Notes: generated by a model not told the origin, from the sequence alone. DNA of 64,000 bases from Quadrisphaera setariae (GCF_008041935.1 NZ_VKAC01000001.1:1-64000); one strand, 5' to 3'. Shown: positions 8,001-16,037, counted from the first letter of the stretch. Made by a program: numbers and translations.

Positions 8001-9139
8001 GCGGGGGGCCCGTGGCCGGTGAGCGCGCCCTGCGCCTCGGCACGCGTCGCAGCGCCCTGGCGCGCACCCAGTCCGAGCACGTCGCGCAGGCCCTGCGCGA
8101 GCGCACCGGCCGGGCGGTGGAGCTGGTCGAGGTCACCACCGAGGGCGACGTCTCCCGCGCCCCCCTGTCGAGCCTGGGCGGCACCGGCGTCTTCGCGACG
8201 GCGCTGCGCGAGGCGCTGCTCGCCGGGCGCGTGGACCTCGCCGTCCACTCCCTCAAGGACCTGCCGACCGCGCCCGCCCAGGGTCTGGTGGTGGCCGCCG
8301 TGCCGCCCCGCGAGGACCCCCGGGACGTGCTGGTCGCCTCCGGCGGCCGTCGCCTGGCGGACCTGCCCGCCGGTGCCCGCGTGGGCACCGGGTCGCCGCG
8401 CCGCGCCGCGCAGCTGCGCGCGCTGCGCCCCGACCTGGAGGTGGTGGACGTGCGCGGCAACGTCGACACCCGCCTGCGGATGGTCTCCGAGGGCCCGCTC
8501 GACGCCGTGGTCCTCGCCCGCGCGGGCCTGCTGCGCCTGGGCCGCGCCGACGAGGTCACCGAGGTGCTCGACACCGACCAGCTGCTGCCCGCCCCCGGGC
8601 AGGGAGCGCTGGCCGTGGAGTGCCGCGCCGACGACGAGGACGTGCGCGCCGCCTGCGCGCTCCTGGACGACGCCGCCAGCCGCGCCGCCACCACCGCCGA
8701 GCGCGCGCTCCTGGCCGCCCTGGAGGCCGGCTGCGCCGCCCCTGTCGGTGCCCTCGCCGTCGCCGACGACGACGGCGGGCTGCACCTGACGGGCCTGGTC
8801 GCCGCGCTGGACGGCTCGGCCACCGCCGCCCGCACCGGCGCCGGCACCGGCGCGGACGCCGCCGACCTCGGCCGCCGCGTGGCGGCCGAGCTGCTGGCCT
8901 CCGGCTCGCCGGCCCTGGCACCCCTGAGCCGCTCGTCCGTCCCGACGACCGCCGCGACCGATGGGCCGACCGGGCCGACCGGTGAGCACGCCCCGCAGAC
9001 GCCTCAGGCAGCCCGCCTGACGACACCCCCCGACCCCGACCACCCCGACACCCCGCGCACCAGCAGCGCAGCACCGCAGCCAGCCTCGAACACTCACGAC
9101 ACGGCGGCCGACGCGCCGCCGGAGAGGGTGCACCCGTGA
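7997..9139 (+). CDS. hemC: Porphobilinogen deaminase (hydroxymethylbilane synthase)
   Basis: A 380-residue HemC that polymerises four porphobilinogens. Core motifs are LRLGTRRSALARTQ, VHSLKDLPT, GTGSPRRAAQL and the cofactor-attachment cysteine C246 in EAGCAAPVGALA. The enzyme fold ends near residue 310. About 70 extra residues follow, rich in Pro, Thr, Asp and Ala, which normal HemC (about 310 residues) lacks. The gene overlaps hemA and hemD by 4 bases each, so translational coupling is likely. Confidence 0.96.
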   Translation: MSGGPVAGERALRLGTRRSALARTQSEHVAQALRERTGRAVELVEVTTEGDVSRAPLSSLGGTGVFATALREALLAGRVDLAVHSLKDLPTAPAQGLVVAAVPPREDPRDVLVASGGRRLADLPAGARVGTGSPRRAAQLRALRPDLEVVDVRGNVDTRLRMVSEGPLDAVVLARAGLLRLGRADEVTEVLDTDQLLPAPGQGALAVECRADDEDVRAACALLDDAASRAATTAERALLAALEAGCAAPVGALAVADDDGGLHLTGLVAALDGSATAARTGAGTGADAADLGRRVAAELLASGSPALAPLSRSSVPTTAATDGPTGPTGEHAPQTPQAARLTTPPDPDHPDTPRTSSAAPQPASNTHDTAADAPPERVHP

Positions 9140-10908
9140 CCCCGCCCACCTCCGCCCCGACGCTCACCGCCGCTGCGCCGCAGGCAGCGACCGACGCCGG
9201 CGCCACCACCGCTCCCAGCACCCCCGCGCCCGCGAGCGCTCCCAGCAGCACGGCCGGCAGCGGGGCGAGCGCCCAGGCCGTCCCCGCGCCCGTGCCGGCG
9301 GTCGCCTTCGTCGGTGCCGGCCCCGGTGACCCGGGCCTGCTCACCCTGAGGGCCGCCGAGCTCCTCGCCGCCGCCGACGTCGTCGTCGTCGACCGCGGAG
9401 CGGACGCCGAGACCACCGGGGCGCCCGAGGGCGCTGCGCTGGCCGCGGTGGCCCGCCACTGCGCCGACGGCGTCGAGGTCGTGGAGACCGCCTCGCCGGA
9501 GGGCAGCGCCCCCCTGACCGGGGCCGCCCGCGCCAAGCTGTCGCTGTCCGCGGCCCGCGCCGGCCGTGCGGTCGTGCGCCTGTTCAGCGGCGACGCCGCC
9601 AGCTCCCCGCAGCTGGCCGACGAGCTCGCCGCCGTCCGCCGCGCCGGCGTGGCCGTGGAGGTGGTGCCCGGCGTGTCCGTGGCCACCGCCGTGCCGCTGT
9701 ACGCCGGCATCGCCACCGCCACCTCCCGCGCCAGCGACGTGCACGTGCTCGACGCCGCGCTCGGCGAGGCCGCGGTCGACGCCGTCAGCGGCGTCCCCGG
9801 CACGGTGGTCGTCACCGGTTCCATCGACGACGTCGTGGCGGCCGCCAAGGCCCTGCTGGCCTCCGGCCGCAGCGGGTCTGCGGAGGTCGTCGTGACCTCC
9901 GGCGGCACCACGACGGCCCAGCGCACGGTCTCCGCGACCCTCGCGACGCTGCCCGACGTGCTGGCCGCCGAGGGCGACCACCTGCCCCAGCCGCTCGTGG
10001 CCGTCCTCGGTCCCGGCGTCGCCAAGCGCGACAAGCTGGCGTGGTTCGAGTCCCGGCCGCTGTTCGGGTGGCGCGTGCTCGTGCCCCGCACGCAGGCGCA
10101 GTCGTCGACCACGGTCGAGCGCCTGGCCGCCGTCGGCGCGGTCAGCGAGGTGGTCCCCACCATCGCCGTGGAGCCGCCGCGCAGCCCCCACCAGATGGAG
10201 AAGGCCGTCCGCGGCCTGGTCACCGGCCGTTACGAGTGGGTCGGCTTCACCTCCGTCAACGCGGTCCGCGCCGTGAAGGACAAGTTCGCCGAGTACGGCC
10301 TGGACGCGCGGGCGTTCTCGGGCCTCAAGGTCGCGGCCGTGGGCGGCGTCACCGCCGCCGAGCTGCGCGCCTGGGGCATCGAGCCCGACCTCGTGCCCGA
10401 GGGGGAGCAGTCCGCCGCCGGGCTGCTCGCCGAGTGGCCGCCGTTCGACGAGGTGCTGGACCCCATCGACAGGGTCTTCCTGCCGCGCGCGGACATCGCC
10501 ACGGACACCCTCGTCGAGGGCCTGCAGCAGATCGGCTGGCAGGTCGACGACGTGACCGCCTACCGCACCGTCCGGGCGGCCCCGCCGCCGGCGCCGGTGC
10601 GCGACGCCATCAAGACGGGCGCCTTCGACGCGGTCGTCTTCACCTCCTCCTCGACGGTGCGCAACCTCGTCGGCATCGCCGGCAAGCCGCACCCGAGCAC
10701 GGTGGTGGCCTGCATCGGCCCTGCGACGTGCGCGACGGCCACCGAGCTGGGGCTGCGCGTCGACGTGCAGGCCGAGCACGCCAGCACGGCGTCGCTCGTC
10801 GACGCCCTCGCGGCCTACGGCGCGCAGCTGCGCGCCCAGGCCGAGGAGGCCGGCGAGCCGGTGCTGCGCCCGAGCGAGCGCCGGGCCGGCGCCCGGCGCC
10901 GTCGCTGA
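9136..10908 (+). CDS. hemD: Uroporphyrinogen-III synthase with N-terminal SAM methyltransferase-like domain
   Basis: A 590-residue fusion. Residues 1-55 are an Ala/Pro/Ser/Thr linker. Residues 56-300 form a CobA/tetrapyrrole-methylase domain starting AFVGAGPGDPGLLTLRA and containing EVVPGVSVATAVPLYAGI. Residues 311-575 are the HemD cyclase (FGWRVLVPRT, YEWVGFTSVNAV, DAVVFTSSSTVRN). The methylase P-loop, usually GGDPF, reads SGDAASS at 151-157, so methyltransferase activity is doubtful. The HemD part looks intact and would close hydroxymethylbilane to uroporphyrinogen III. Actinobacteria often carry such fusions. Confidence 0.92.
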   Translation: MTPPTSAPTLTAAAPQAATDAGATTAPSTPAPASAPSSTAGSGASAQAVPAPVPAVAFVGAGPGDPGLLTLRAAELLAAADVVVVDRGADAETTGAPEGAALAAVARHCADGVEVVETASPEGSAPLTGAARAKLSLSAARAGRAVVRLFSGDAASSPQLADELAAVRRAGVAVEVVPGVSVATAVPLYAGIATATSRASDVHVLDAALGEAAVDAVSGVPGTVVVTGSIDDVVAAAKALLASGRSGSAEVVVTSGGTTTAQRTVSATLATLPDVLAAEGDHLPQPLVAVLGPGVAKRDKLAWFESRPLFGWRVLVPRTQAQSSTTVERLAAVGAVSEVVPTIAVEPPRSPHQMEKAVRGLVTGRYEWVGFTSVNAVRAVKDKFAEYGLDARAFSGLKVAAVGGVTAAELRAWGIEPDLVPEGEQSAAGLLAEWPPFDEVLDPIDRVFLPRADIATDTLVEGLQQIGWQVDDVTAYRTVRAAPPPAPVRDAIKTGAFDAVVFTSSSTVRNLVGIAGKPHPSTVVACIGPATCATATELGLRVDVQAEHASTASLVDALAAYGAQLRAQAEEAGEPVLRPSERRAGARRRR

Positions 10909-10928
10909 CGAGCTGAGGAGAGTCCTCC

Positions 10929-11909
10929 GTGCCCTTCCCCGCTGAGCGGCCGCGGCGCCTGCGCGCCACCCCGGCGCTGCGGTCGCTCAGCGCCCAGGAG
11001 CACCTGGCGCCGCAGCGCCTGGTGCTGCCGGTGTTCGTCAAGGAGGGGCTGCGCGAACCCTCGCCGATGCAGTCGATGCCGGGCGTGGTGCAGCACACGA
11101 TGACCTCGCTGGTGGACGCGGCGCAGGAGGCCGTGGCCGCTGGCGTCGGCGGGATCATGGTCTTCGGCGTCCCGGCCGTGCGCGACGCGCGCGGCTCGGG
11201 AGCCGACGACCCCGAGGGCGTCCTCAACACCGCCCTGCGCGTGCTCGACGAGGCCGTCGGCTCCGACTGCGTGGTCATGGCCGACCTGTGCCTGGACGAG
11301 TTCACCGACCACGGCCACTGCGGCGTCCTGGACGACGCGGGTCGGGTCGACAACGACGCGACGCTGGAGCGCTACGCCTCCATGGCGCTGGCGCAGGCCG
11401 AGGCCGGGGCCTCCCTGCTGGGCCTGTCCGGGATGATGGACGGCCAGACCGGGGTGGTGCGCTCCGCGCTGGACGCGGTCGGGCGGTCCGACGTCGTCCT
11501 GCTGGCCTACGCCGCCAAGTACGCGTCGGCGTTCTACGGGCCGTTCCGGGAGGCCGTCGAGTCGACCCTGCAGGGGGACCGCCGGGCGTACCAGATGGAC
11601 CCGGGCAACCGCCGTGAGGCGCTGCGCGAGGTGCGCCTCGACGTCGCCGAGGGTGCGGACGTCGTCATGGTCAAGCCCGCACTGCCCTACCTCGACGTGC
11701 TCAGCGACGTCGCAGCCGCCGTGGACGTCCCGGTGTGGGCCTACCAGGTCTCCGGTGAGTACGCGATGGTCGAGGCCGCGGCGGCCGCCGGCATGATCGA
11801 TCGCCAGCGCGCCATCCTCGAGTCGCTGGTGTCCGTCCAGCGGGCGGGGGCCACCGCCACCCTGACCTACTGGGCCACGGAGGTCGCAGACCTGCTCCGT
11901 CGGGGCTGA
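10929..11909 (+). CDS. hemB: Delta-aminolevulinic acid dehydratase (porphobilinogen synthase)
   Basis: A 326-residue HemB that condenses two 5-aminolevulinates. The Schiff-base lysines are K197 (AYAAKYASAFYG) and K249 (VMVKPALPYLD). The metal site reads C121-L-D123 and HGHC131G, so only two of the three zinc cysteines of enterobacterial HemB are present, a variant I recall from other actinobacteria. The GTG start has AGGAG about 9 bases upstream. Twenty bases separate it from hemD, so it closes the rex-hemACDB operon. hemL is encoded separately at 18550. Confidence 0.96.
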   Translation: MPFPAERPRRLRATPALRSLSAQEHLAPQRLVLPVFVKEGLREPSPMQSMPGVVQHTMTSLVDAAQEAVAAGVGGIMVFGVPAVRDARGSGADDPEGVLNTALRVLDEAVGSDCVVMADLCLDEFTDHGHCGVLDDAGRVDNDATLERYASMALAQAEAGASLLGLSGMMDGQTGVVRSALDAVGRSDVVLLAYAAKYASAFYGPFREAVESTLQGDRRAYQMDPGNRREALREVRLDVAEGADVVMVKPALPYLDVLSDVAAAVDVPVWAYQVSGEYAMVEAAAAAGMIDRQRAILESLVSVQRAGATATLTYWATEVADLLRRG

Positions 11910-11914
11910 CGAGG

Positions 11915-11935
11915 GTTGAGCGGGTCGGGCTCAGC
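11915..11935 (+). promoter_or_regulatory. Possible HspR (HAIR-like) site upstream of hsp20
   Basis: GTTGAGC-N7-GCTCAGC resembles the HAIR element CTTGAGT-N7-ACTCAAG bound by HspR. The TGAGC/GCTCA arms are perfect. It lies just after the hemB stop and 117 bases before hsp20, so it could instead be a weak hemB terminator. Confidence 0.3.
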
Positions 11936-12051
11936 TCTGGTTTGGGCCGCCCCCGTGCGGGGTAATCACCGGGTGGCACCGCAGAGGGTGCCCGCGGGCC
12001 GCGGCAGCGGGCCGCGTCCCGTGATCTCGTGATCCGGTGAGGAGGATCCCC

Positions 12052-12531
12052 GTGACCGTCATGCAGTTCGACCCCTTCGGCGACCCCTTCCGCCAGCTCG
12101 ACCGCATGGCCCAGCAGCTGGTCAGCGGCGCCCGCACGCCGATGCGCATGCCGATGGACGTCTGGAAGGACGAGAGCGGCTACCACGTCGAGCTCGACCT
12201 GCCGGGCGTCGACCCGAGCAGCGTCGACGTGACCACCGAGCGCAACGTCATCACCGTCCGCGCCGAGCGCTCCACGCGCGCGGCGGGCTCCCGCGAGGTG
12301 CTCATCGCCGAGCGTCCGCACGGCTCGTTCGTCCGGCAGCTGCAGATCGGCGACGGCCTCGACGCGGGCGGCGTCAGCGCCGACTACCGCGACGGCGTGC
12401 TGCACCTGCTGGTGCCGGTCGCGCCCTCGGCCCAGCCGCGGCGCGTCGAAGTCTCGCGCAGCACCCGCCCGGACCACCACGAGGTGGTCGAGGGCAGCGG
12501 CGAGCAGCGCGAGGCCGTCGGTTCCGCGTGA
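12052..12531 (+). CDS. Hsp20/alpha-crystallin small heat shock protein
   Basis: A 159-residue small heat-shock chaperone. The alpha-crystallin domain spans roughly residues 35-140, with PMDVWKDESGYHVELDLPGVDPSSVDV at the start, a loop with ERPHGSFVRQLQI, and the typical DYRDGVLHLLVPV strand. It would hold unfolding proteins in the cytosol. The start is the GTG at 12052, because GAGGAGG ends 6 bases before it. An upstream in-frame GTG at 12037 overlaps this ribosome-binding site and is rejected. A HAIR-like site upstream suggests heat regulation. Confidence 0.92.
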   Translation: MTVMQFDPFGDPFRQLDRMAQQLVSGARTPMRMPMDVWKDESGYHVELDLPGVDPSSVDVTTERNVITVRAERSTRAAGSREVLIAERPHGSFVRQLQIGDGLDAGGVSADYRDGVLHLLVPVAPSAQPRRVEVSRSTRPDHHEVVEGSGEQREAVGSA

Positions 12532-12540
12532 CGTTCCGCT

Positions 12541-12564
12541 GACGGGCTGGCTCGCCAGCCCGTC
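12541..12564. terminator. Convergent terminator hairpin
   Basis: A perfect 10-base stem GACGGGCTGG/CCAGCCCGTC with a CTCG loop lies between the convergent hsp20 and VanY-like genes and could serve both strands. Confidence 0.65.
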
Positions 12565-12613
12565 GCGCGAGGTGGGCGGCCCCGCTACCGCTGGTCCGGC
12601 ACGGACGGTGCGG

Positions 12614-13450
12614 TCAGGCGTAGTCGGGGCCGCCACTCACGCCGAAGAACTGCTCCAGCGTGGGGGTCCCCGCGGCGACCATCGCCGCGACCAGCTCCGC
12701 CCCCACCCAGCGGAAGTGCCACGGCTCGGGGTTGTACCCGGTGACCGCCTGGTCGGTCTCCGTGTAGCGCAGGAGCCACCCGTGCTCACCGGCGTGCTCC
12801 GCGAGCCACAACCCCTCGTCGGTCTGGCCGAACCGGGGGCTCAGCGTCGCCCGGCCGTCCGCGGAGGAGAAGTCCACGGCGAGCCCGGTCTGGTGCTCGC
12901 TGTGGCCGGCGCGGGCGCTGTACCTGTCCGCTCCGGCCTGCCCGTTGCGGGCGACGGAACGGCGGTGCACCTGCTCCTGGTAGTCGAAGGTGCGGAAGCC
13001 GCTGACCAGCGTGAGCGCCACGCCGTCGTCCCTGCTGTGCGCGAGCAGCGCCTCGAGGTCGGGCGCTGCCGCGGCGCTCACCAGCTCACCCGCCACGCGC
13101 ACCACCTGGGCGGGCTCGTAGTCCGAGGGCACGATGGGGTGCTGCTTGTTGACCACCACCCAGGGGCTGGCGGCCTCCGAGGTGGAGTGCGCCGACCTGT
13201 CGAAGGTCGCTGCGGTGGTGGCGGAGGTGGGCGACGGATCGGCGCCCGCGGTGGAGGGCGCAGGGCCGACGGGGGTGGGCGGTGCCTGTGCGGAGACGAG
13301 CGCCTCCGGCGGTGCGGCCGTCACGGGAGCACCCCTGCTCCAGCGGCCGCTGACCCCGGAGGAGGCCGCGAAGGCGCCCACCACCCAGGCCGCCCCCACC
13401 ACCAGGGCTCCCCGGCGCGTGACGGAGGAAGGGGTGCGGTGCCGACTCAC
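12614..13450 (-). CDS. VanY-type D-alanyl-D-alanine carboxypeptidase (peptidase M15B), probably exported
   Basis: About 278 residues. An N-terminal arginine pair and hydrophobic stretch (TRRGALVVGAAWVVGAFAAS) form a signal peptide or anchor, followed by a Pro/Ser/Thr linker. The C-terminal M15B fold carries SGFRTFDYQEQVH, the zinc motif region GHSEHQTGLAVDF and EPWHFRWVG. It would trim D-Ala from peptidoglycan stems outside the membrane. The GTG at 13450 follows an AAAGGG site. A longer reading to 13582 adds an Arg-rich leader without family similarity. Confidence 0.85.
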   Translation of the reverse strand: MSRHRTPSSVTRRGALVVGAAWVVGAFAASSGVSGRWSRGAPVTAAPPEALVSAQAPPTPVGPAPSTAGADPSPTSATTAATFDRSAHSTSEAASPWVVVNKQHPIVPSDYEPAQVVRVAGELVSAAAAPDLEALLAHSRDDGVALTLVSGFRTFDYQEQVHRRSVARNGQAGADRYSARAGHSEHQTGLAVDFSSADGRATLSPRFGQTDEGLWLAEHAGEHGWLLRYTETDQAVTGYNPEPWHFRWVGAELVAAMVAAGTPTLEQFFGVSGGPDYA

Positions 13451-13578
13451 GAGCTGGCCCTTTCCGAGACGTGCTGGGCGACGGCCCGGTGCTGGGGCGG
13501 TCCGCCCGAGCCTAGGTGAGGTGCGGCCGCGGTGTGACCGCGCGTGACGGAACGCTACGTCGCCGTCACAGCCCGAGG

Positions 13579-14322
13579 TCACAGCCCGAGGTCGTCAGCG
13601 ATGGCCTCGACCACGGCCTCGGAGAAGGCGTCGGCGGGGTCGAAGGTGTTCGCCAGCTGCCCGAAGAGCTCGCTGCTCACGAGGCCCAGCAGTGCGGTCC
13701 AGGCGCGAGCGCCGGCCACGACCACCTCGGGGGCCAGCCCCCGCAGGCGCTCGCCGCCCGCGGCGACCACCCGCCCGGCGTGCTCCTCGAGCAGCGGCGT
13801 CACGGGGCGGACGCGCAGCGCCCCGGCCCCGTCGTGGGAGCTCGTCGCACCCGGTGCCTCCGCACCGCTCGCGCGACCCGCAGCGGCGTCCGCGAGCACG
13901 GCCAGCAGCGCCAGGGGTGCGCGCGAGCCCGCCGCCGTGGTCCGTTCGTCACCGCGGTAGCCGGGCACCGGTGAGCCGTGCACCAGGGCGTACTCGTGGG
14001 GGTGGGCCAGGGCCCAGCCCCGCACGGCGCGGCAGCCGGAGGCGAACCGGTCCCGGGGCGTCCGGCCGGGTGCCGGGGCGCAGGCGCTCTCGACGGCGTC
14101 GGCGCAGCTGTCGTAGGCCTCGATGATGAGCGCCGTCAGCAGCTCGTCGCGGGTGGCGACGTAGCGGTAGACCGCCGAGGACGCCATGCCCAGTTCGCGG
14201 GCCACGGCGCGCACGGACAGCGCCGCCGCGCCGGACTCGGCCAGCTGGCGGCGCGCGGCACTGAGGATCTCCGCCGTCAGCTCTCGGCGAGCGCGCTCGC
14301 GGGCGGTGAGGGTGGCGTTCAC
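13579..14322 (-). CDS. TetR/AcrR family transcriptional regulator
   Basis: A 247-residue TetR repressor. The helix-turn-helix lies in the first 55 residues (AARRQLAESGAAALSVRAVARELGMASSAVYRYVATRDELLTAL region). The C-terminal domain is of the type with WALAHPHEYALVHGSPVPGY. It is divergent from the oxidoreductase at 14410, and two matching palindromes sit between or at their starts, so it probably represses that gene and itself. GGAGGG abuts the GTG start too closely for a normal Shine-Dalgarno, and TAGGAA lies 6 bases upstream, so the mRNA may be leaderless. Confidence 0.9.
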   Translation of the reverse strand: MNATLTARERARRELTAEILSAARRQLAESGAAALSVRAVARELGMASSAVYRYVATRDELLTALIIEAYDSCADAVESACAPAPGRTPRDRFASGCRAVRGWALAHPHEYALVHGSPVPGYRGDERTTAAGSRAPLALLAVLADAAAGRASGAEAPGATSSHDGAGALRVRPVTPLLEEHAGRVVAAGGERLRGLAPEVVVAGARAWTALLGLVSSELFGQLANTFDPADAFSEAVVEAIADDLGL

Positions 14323-14362
14323 CCCTCCTTCCTACCAGGCGTAGGAGCAGCGCTCACAAAAG

Positions 14363-14375
14363 AGAGCACTGCTCT
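14363..14375. promoter_or_regulatory. TetR operator 1
   Basis: AGAGCA-C-TGCTCT, a 13-base palindrome that touches the -35 box of the oxidoreductase promoter. It is the exact reverse complement of operator 2. Confidence 0.75.
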
Positions 14376-14403
14376 TGCTTTCGTCGAGATGAGGGAGCAT
14401 GCT
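14375..14403 (+). promoter_or_regulatory. Promoter of the F420-type oxidoreductase gene
   Basis: TTGCTT (14375-14380) and CATGCT (14398-14403) are 17 bases apart, and 6 bases later comes the ATG at 14410. This predicts a leaderless mRNA. The promoter is flanked by the two TetR operators. Confidence 0.6.
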
Positions 14404-14409
14404 CGAGCC

Positions 14410-14916
14410 ATGTCGAGAAGAGCAGTGCTCTCTGGTGCGTCCGGTGCTCGTGAGGGCGGGGCCGGAGCGTCGGCCCGGTACCTGGCGCCGGGGTGGTTCA
14501 CCGCCCGGGTCTTCAACCCCGCAGTCGCCCTCCTGACCCGCCGGGGCCTGCCGCTGGCGGGCTCGCGGGTGCTGGCGGTGCGCGGGCGCAGCTCGGGGGA
14601 GTGGCGCACGACGCCCGTCAACCCCCTGGAGGTGGGCGGCGTGCGCCACCTCGTGGCGCCCCGCGGCACCACCCAGTGGGTGCGCAACCTGCGCGCCGCG
14701 GAGCAGGGGGAGCTGCGCGTCGGCCGCCGCAGTGAGGCCTTCCGCGCCGTGGAGCTGCCCGATGCCGACAAGGTCCCCGTCCTGCGCGAGTACCTGCGCC
14801 GGTGGGCGTGGGAGGTGGGTGCCTTCTTCGACGGCGTCGGTGCTGGGGCGAGCGACGAGGAGCTGCTGGCCGCCGCCCCGAAGCACCCCGTCTTCCGCAT
14901 CGAGCCGCTCCGCTGA
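14410..14916 (+). CDS. Nitroreductase/deazaflavin (F420)-dependent oxidoreductase family protein
   Basis: A 168-residue split-barrel protein of the Ddn/nitroreductase family typical of actinobacteria. It shows FNPAVALLTRRG, the cofactor-binding strand VLAVRGRSSGEWRTTPVNPLEV, HLVAPRGTTQWVRNLRA and the C-terminal KHPVFRI. Members use F420 or bind lipids/quinones, and the substrate here is unknown. The start at 14410 is fixed by the promoter geometry; an in-frame ATG at 14389 would lie inside the promoter. It is probably repressed by the divergent TetR. Confidence 0.83.
   Translation: MSRRAVLSGASGAREGGAGASARYLAPGWFTARVFNPAVALLTRRGLPLAGSRVLAVRGRSSGEWRTTPVNPLEVGGVRHLVAPRGTTQWVRNLRAAEQGELRVGRRSEAFRAVELPDADKVPVLREYLRRWAWEVGAFFDGVGAGASDEELLAAAPKHPVFRIEPLR
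14419..14431. promoter_or_regulatory. TetR operator 2
   Basis: AGAGCA-G-TGCTCT, centred 56 bases from operator 1. It lies within the first codons of the oxidoreductase gene, at about +10 to +22 of the predicted transcript, a position suited to a roadblock. Confidence 0.7.
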
Positions 14917-15240
14917 CGTCCGTCGTCGTCCTCCGGCTCGACCCCCACCTCCGCGCCACCGCCCCCCACCATCAAGCGCCTGCGTGCCACGTTCGACAGC
15001 TCGACGCGTCGGGGCGCTGGGCCCCCTGGGTGCGCGAGTGGCGGCGGGTGGTCGAGGGGCGGCGCCGCCCGCGGGGGCGAGGTGCCCTGGGGTGCTGGTC
15101 CCCGGTGGGGCCGCTGAGTCCCCGCGTCCGGACGCTCCACCCGGGACGCGGCGTCCCCACTGGGACTGGGCGTCCCGGCGTCAGCGCCGGTGCCGGGGTC
15201 TTGGTGGGCAGGCCGTGAGCTGCCTCTCGTGCGCTGGTGT

Positions 15241-15272
15241 GGCGCGCAGGTGCGCGATCGTGCGGGAGGGGG
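15241..15272 (+). repeat. 32-base intergenic repeat, copy 1
   Basis: GGCGCGCAGGTGC begins a 32-base unit ending in GGGAGGGGG. It matches 28 of 32 bases at 29804-29835, and more loosely at 29762-29795. Its role is unknown. It sits immediately before a hairpin here. Confidence 0.55.
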
Positions 15273-15273
15273 A

Positions 15274-15330
15274 CGATCATGCAGAAGACCCGCACCCGGG
15301 AGGCCGGGATGCGGGTCTTCTGCATGATCG
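15274..15330. terminator. Convergent terminator hairpin with 21-bp stem
   Basis: A perfect 21-base-pair stem (arms 15274-15294 and 15310-15330, beginning CGATCATGCAGAAG) with a 15-base loop lies 29 bases beyond the yceI stop. Being symmetrical it could stop transcription from both sides. Confidence 0.75.
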
Positions 15331-15359
15331 CCGGCGCGTCGGCCGGCGAGGGCTGGGAC

Positions 15360-15911
15360 TCAGGCCTGCTTGATGGCCGAGATGTCCAGCGTGATCTTGA
15401 TCTTCTCGCTGACGAGCACGCCGCCGGTCTCGAGGGCGGCGTTCCAGGTCAGCCCGAAGTCCTTGCGGTTGATCTCGGCCTCGGCGGAGAAGCCGGCGCG
15501 GGAGTTGCCGAACGGGTCGGTGGCGACGCCCTCGGCGGTCACCTCGAGCTGCACGGGCTTGGTCACGCCGTGCAGGGTGAGCTCGCCGTCCACGACGAAG
15601 CCGTCACCGGAGACCTGCACCGCGGTGGAGCGGTAGGTCATGGTGGGGAACTGCTCGACGTCGAAGAAGTCGGCGCTCTTGAGGTGGCCGTCGCGGTCGG
15701 CGGAGCGGGTGTCGACGCTGGCGACCTGGATGGTGGCCTCGACCGAGATGAGGGAGGCGTCGTCAGCGAGCACCACGGTGCCGGCGACGTCGGAGAAGCG
15801 GCCGCGCACCTTGGTGACCATCGCGTGGCGAGCGGTGAAGCCGACCTCGGAGTGCGACGGGTCGACGGTGTAGGTGCCAGCGACGAGACCGGCGGGCAGG
15901 GTGGTGGTCAT
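15360..15911 (-). CDS. YceI family protein
   Basis: A 183-residue lipocalin-like beta-barrel of the YceI family, which binds isoprenoid-type lipids such as polyprenols or quinones. It opens TYTVDPSHSEVGFTARHAMVTKVRG, has SADFFDVEQFPTMTYRST and HGVTKPVQLEVT in the middle, and ends with a strand ITLDISAIKQA. There is no signal peptide, so it is likely cytosolic. The start is the ATG at 15911, 5 bases after GGAGG; the upstream in-frame ATG at 15995 lies in the promoter region. It is divergent from a MarR gene that may control it. Confidence 0.92.
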   Translation of the reverse strand: MTTTLPAGLVAGTYTVDPSHSEVGFTARHAMVTKVRGRFSDVAGTVVLADDASLISVEATIQVASVDTRSADRDGHLKSADFFDVEQFPTMTYRSTAVQVSGDGFVVDGELTLHGVTKPVQLEVTAEGVATDPFGNSRAGFSAEAEINRKDFGLTWNAALETGGVLVSEKIKITLDISAIKQA

Positions 15912-15987
15912 GGAGTCCTCCAGGTGTGTCGACGAGCGGATCAGGCGCCGCGGAGGTGCGCTGCGCCTCCACTGTGACGCATAATGG

Positions 15988-16000
15988 TTCAACATTCAAC
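15988..16000. promoter_or_regulatory. Tandem TTCAAC repeats between yceI and marR
   Basis: TTCAAC-A-TTCAAC lies in the divergent promoter region, next to an AT-rich CATAAT. It is a candidate MarR-type binding site for the downstream regulator, though the halves are direct rather than inverted. Confidence 0.35.
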
Positions 16001-16037
16001 TTTGTTCCCGTCGTGTCCACACCCGGAGGTGGCCCGC

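Larger units (their letters stand above)
14917..15359. other. 443-base intergenic region without a supported gene
   Basis: The interval between the oxidoreductase and yceI (both ending here, convergent) is C/G-rich. Reading frames through it have no coding bias or recognisable product. It contains a copy of a 32-base repeat (15241-15272) and a strong 21-base-pair hairpin (15274-15330). The rest, 14917-15240, shows no promoter, RNA motif or gene that I can support. Confidence 0.6.

Noticed and set aside
11915-11935. Firm HspR regulation of hsp20
   Set aside because: The HAIR match is only partial, so it is listed with low confidence and not reported as a finding.
12572-13519. A 315-residue plus-strand frame
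   Set aside because: It is antisense to the VanY-like gene, which shows clear M15B motifs.
14917-15240. Possible structured RNA or riboswitch
   Set aside because: There is a run of six C residues as in the 6C RNA, but the paired hairpins of that motif are not evident and no downstream gene would be controlled.
14972-15325. A 117-residue minus-strand frame in the 443-base intergenic gap
   Set aside because: It includes the 21-bp hairpin and repeat, has no coding bias and no family features.
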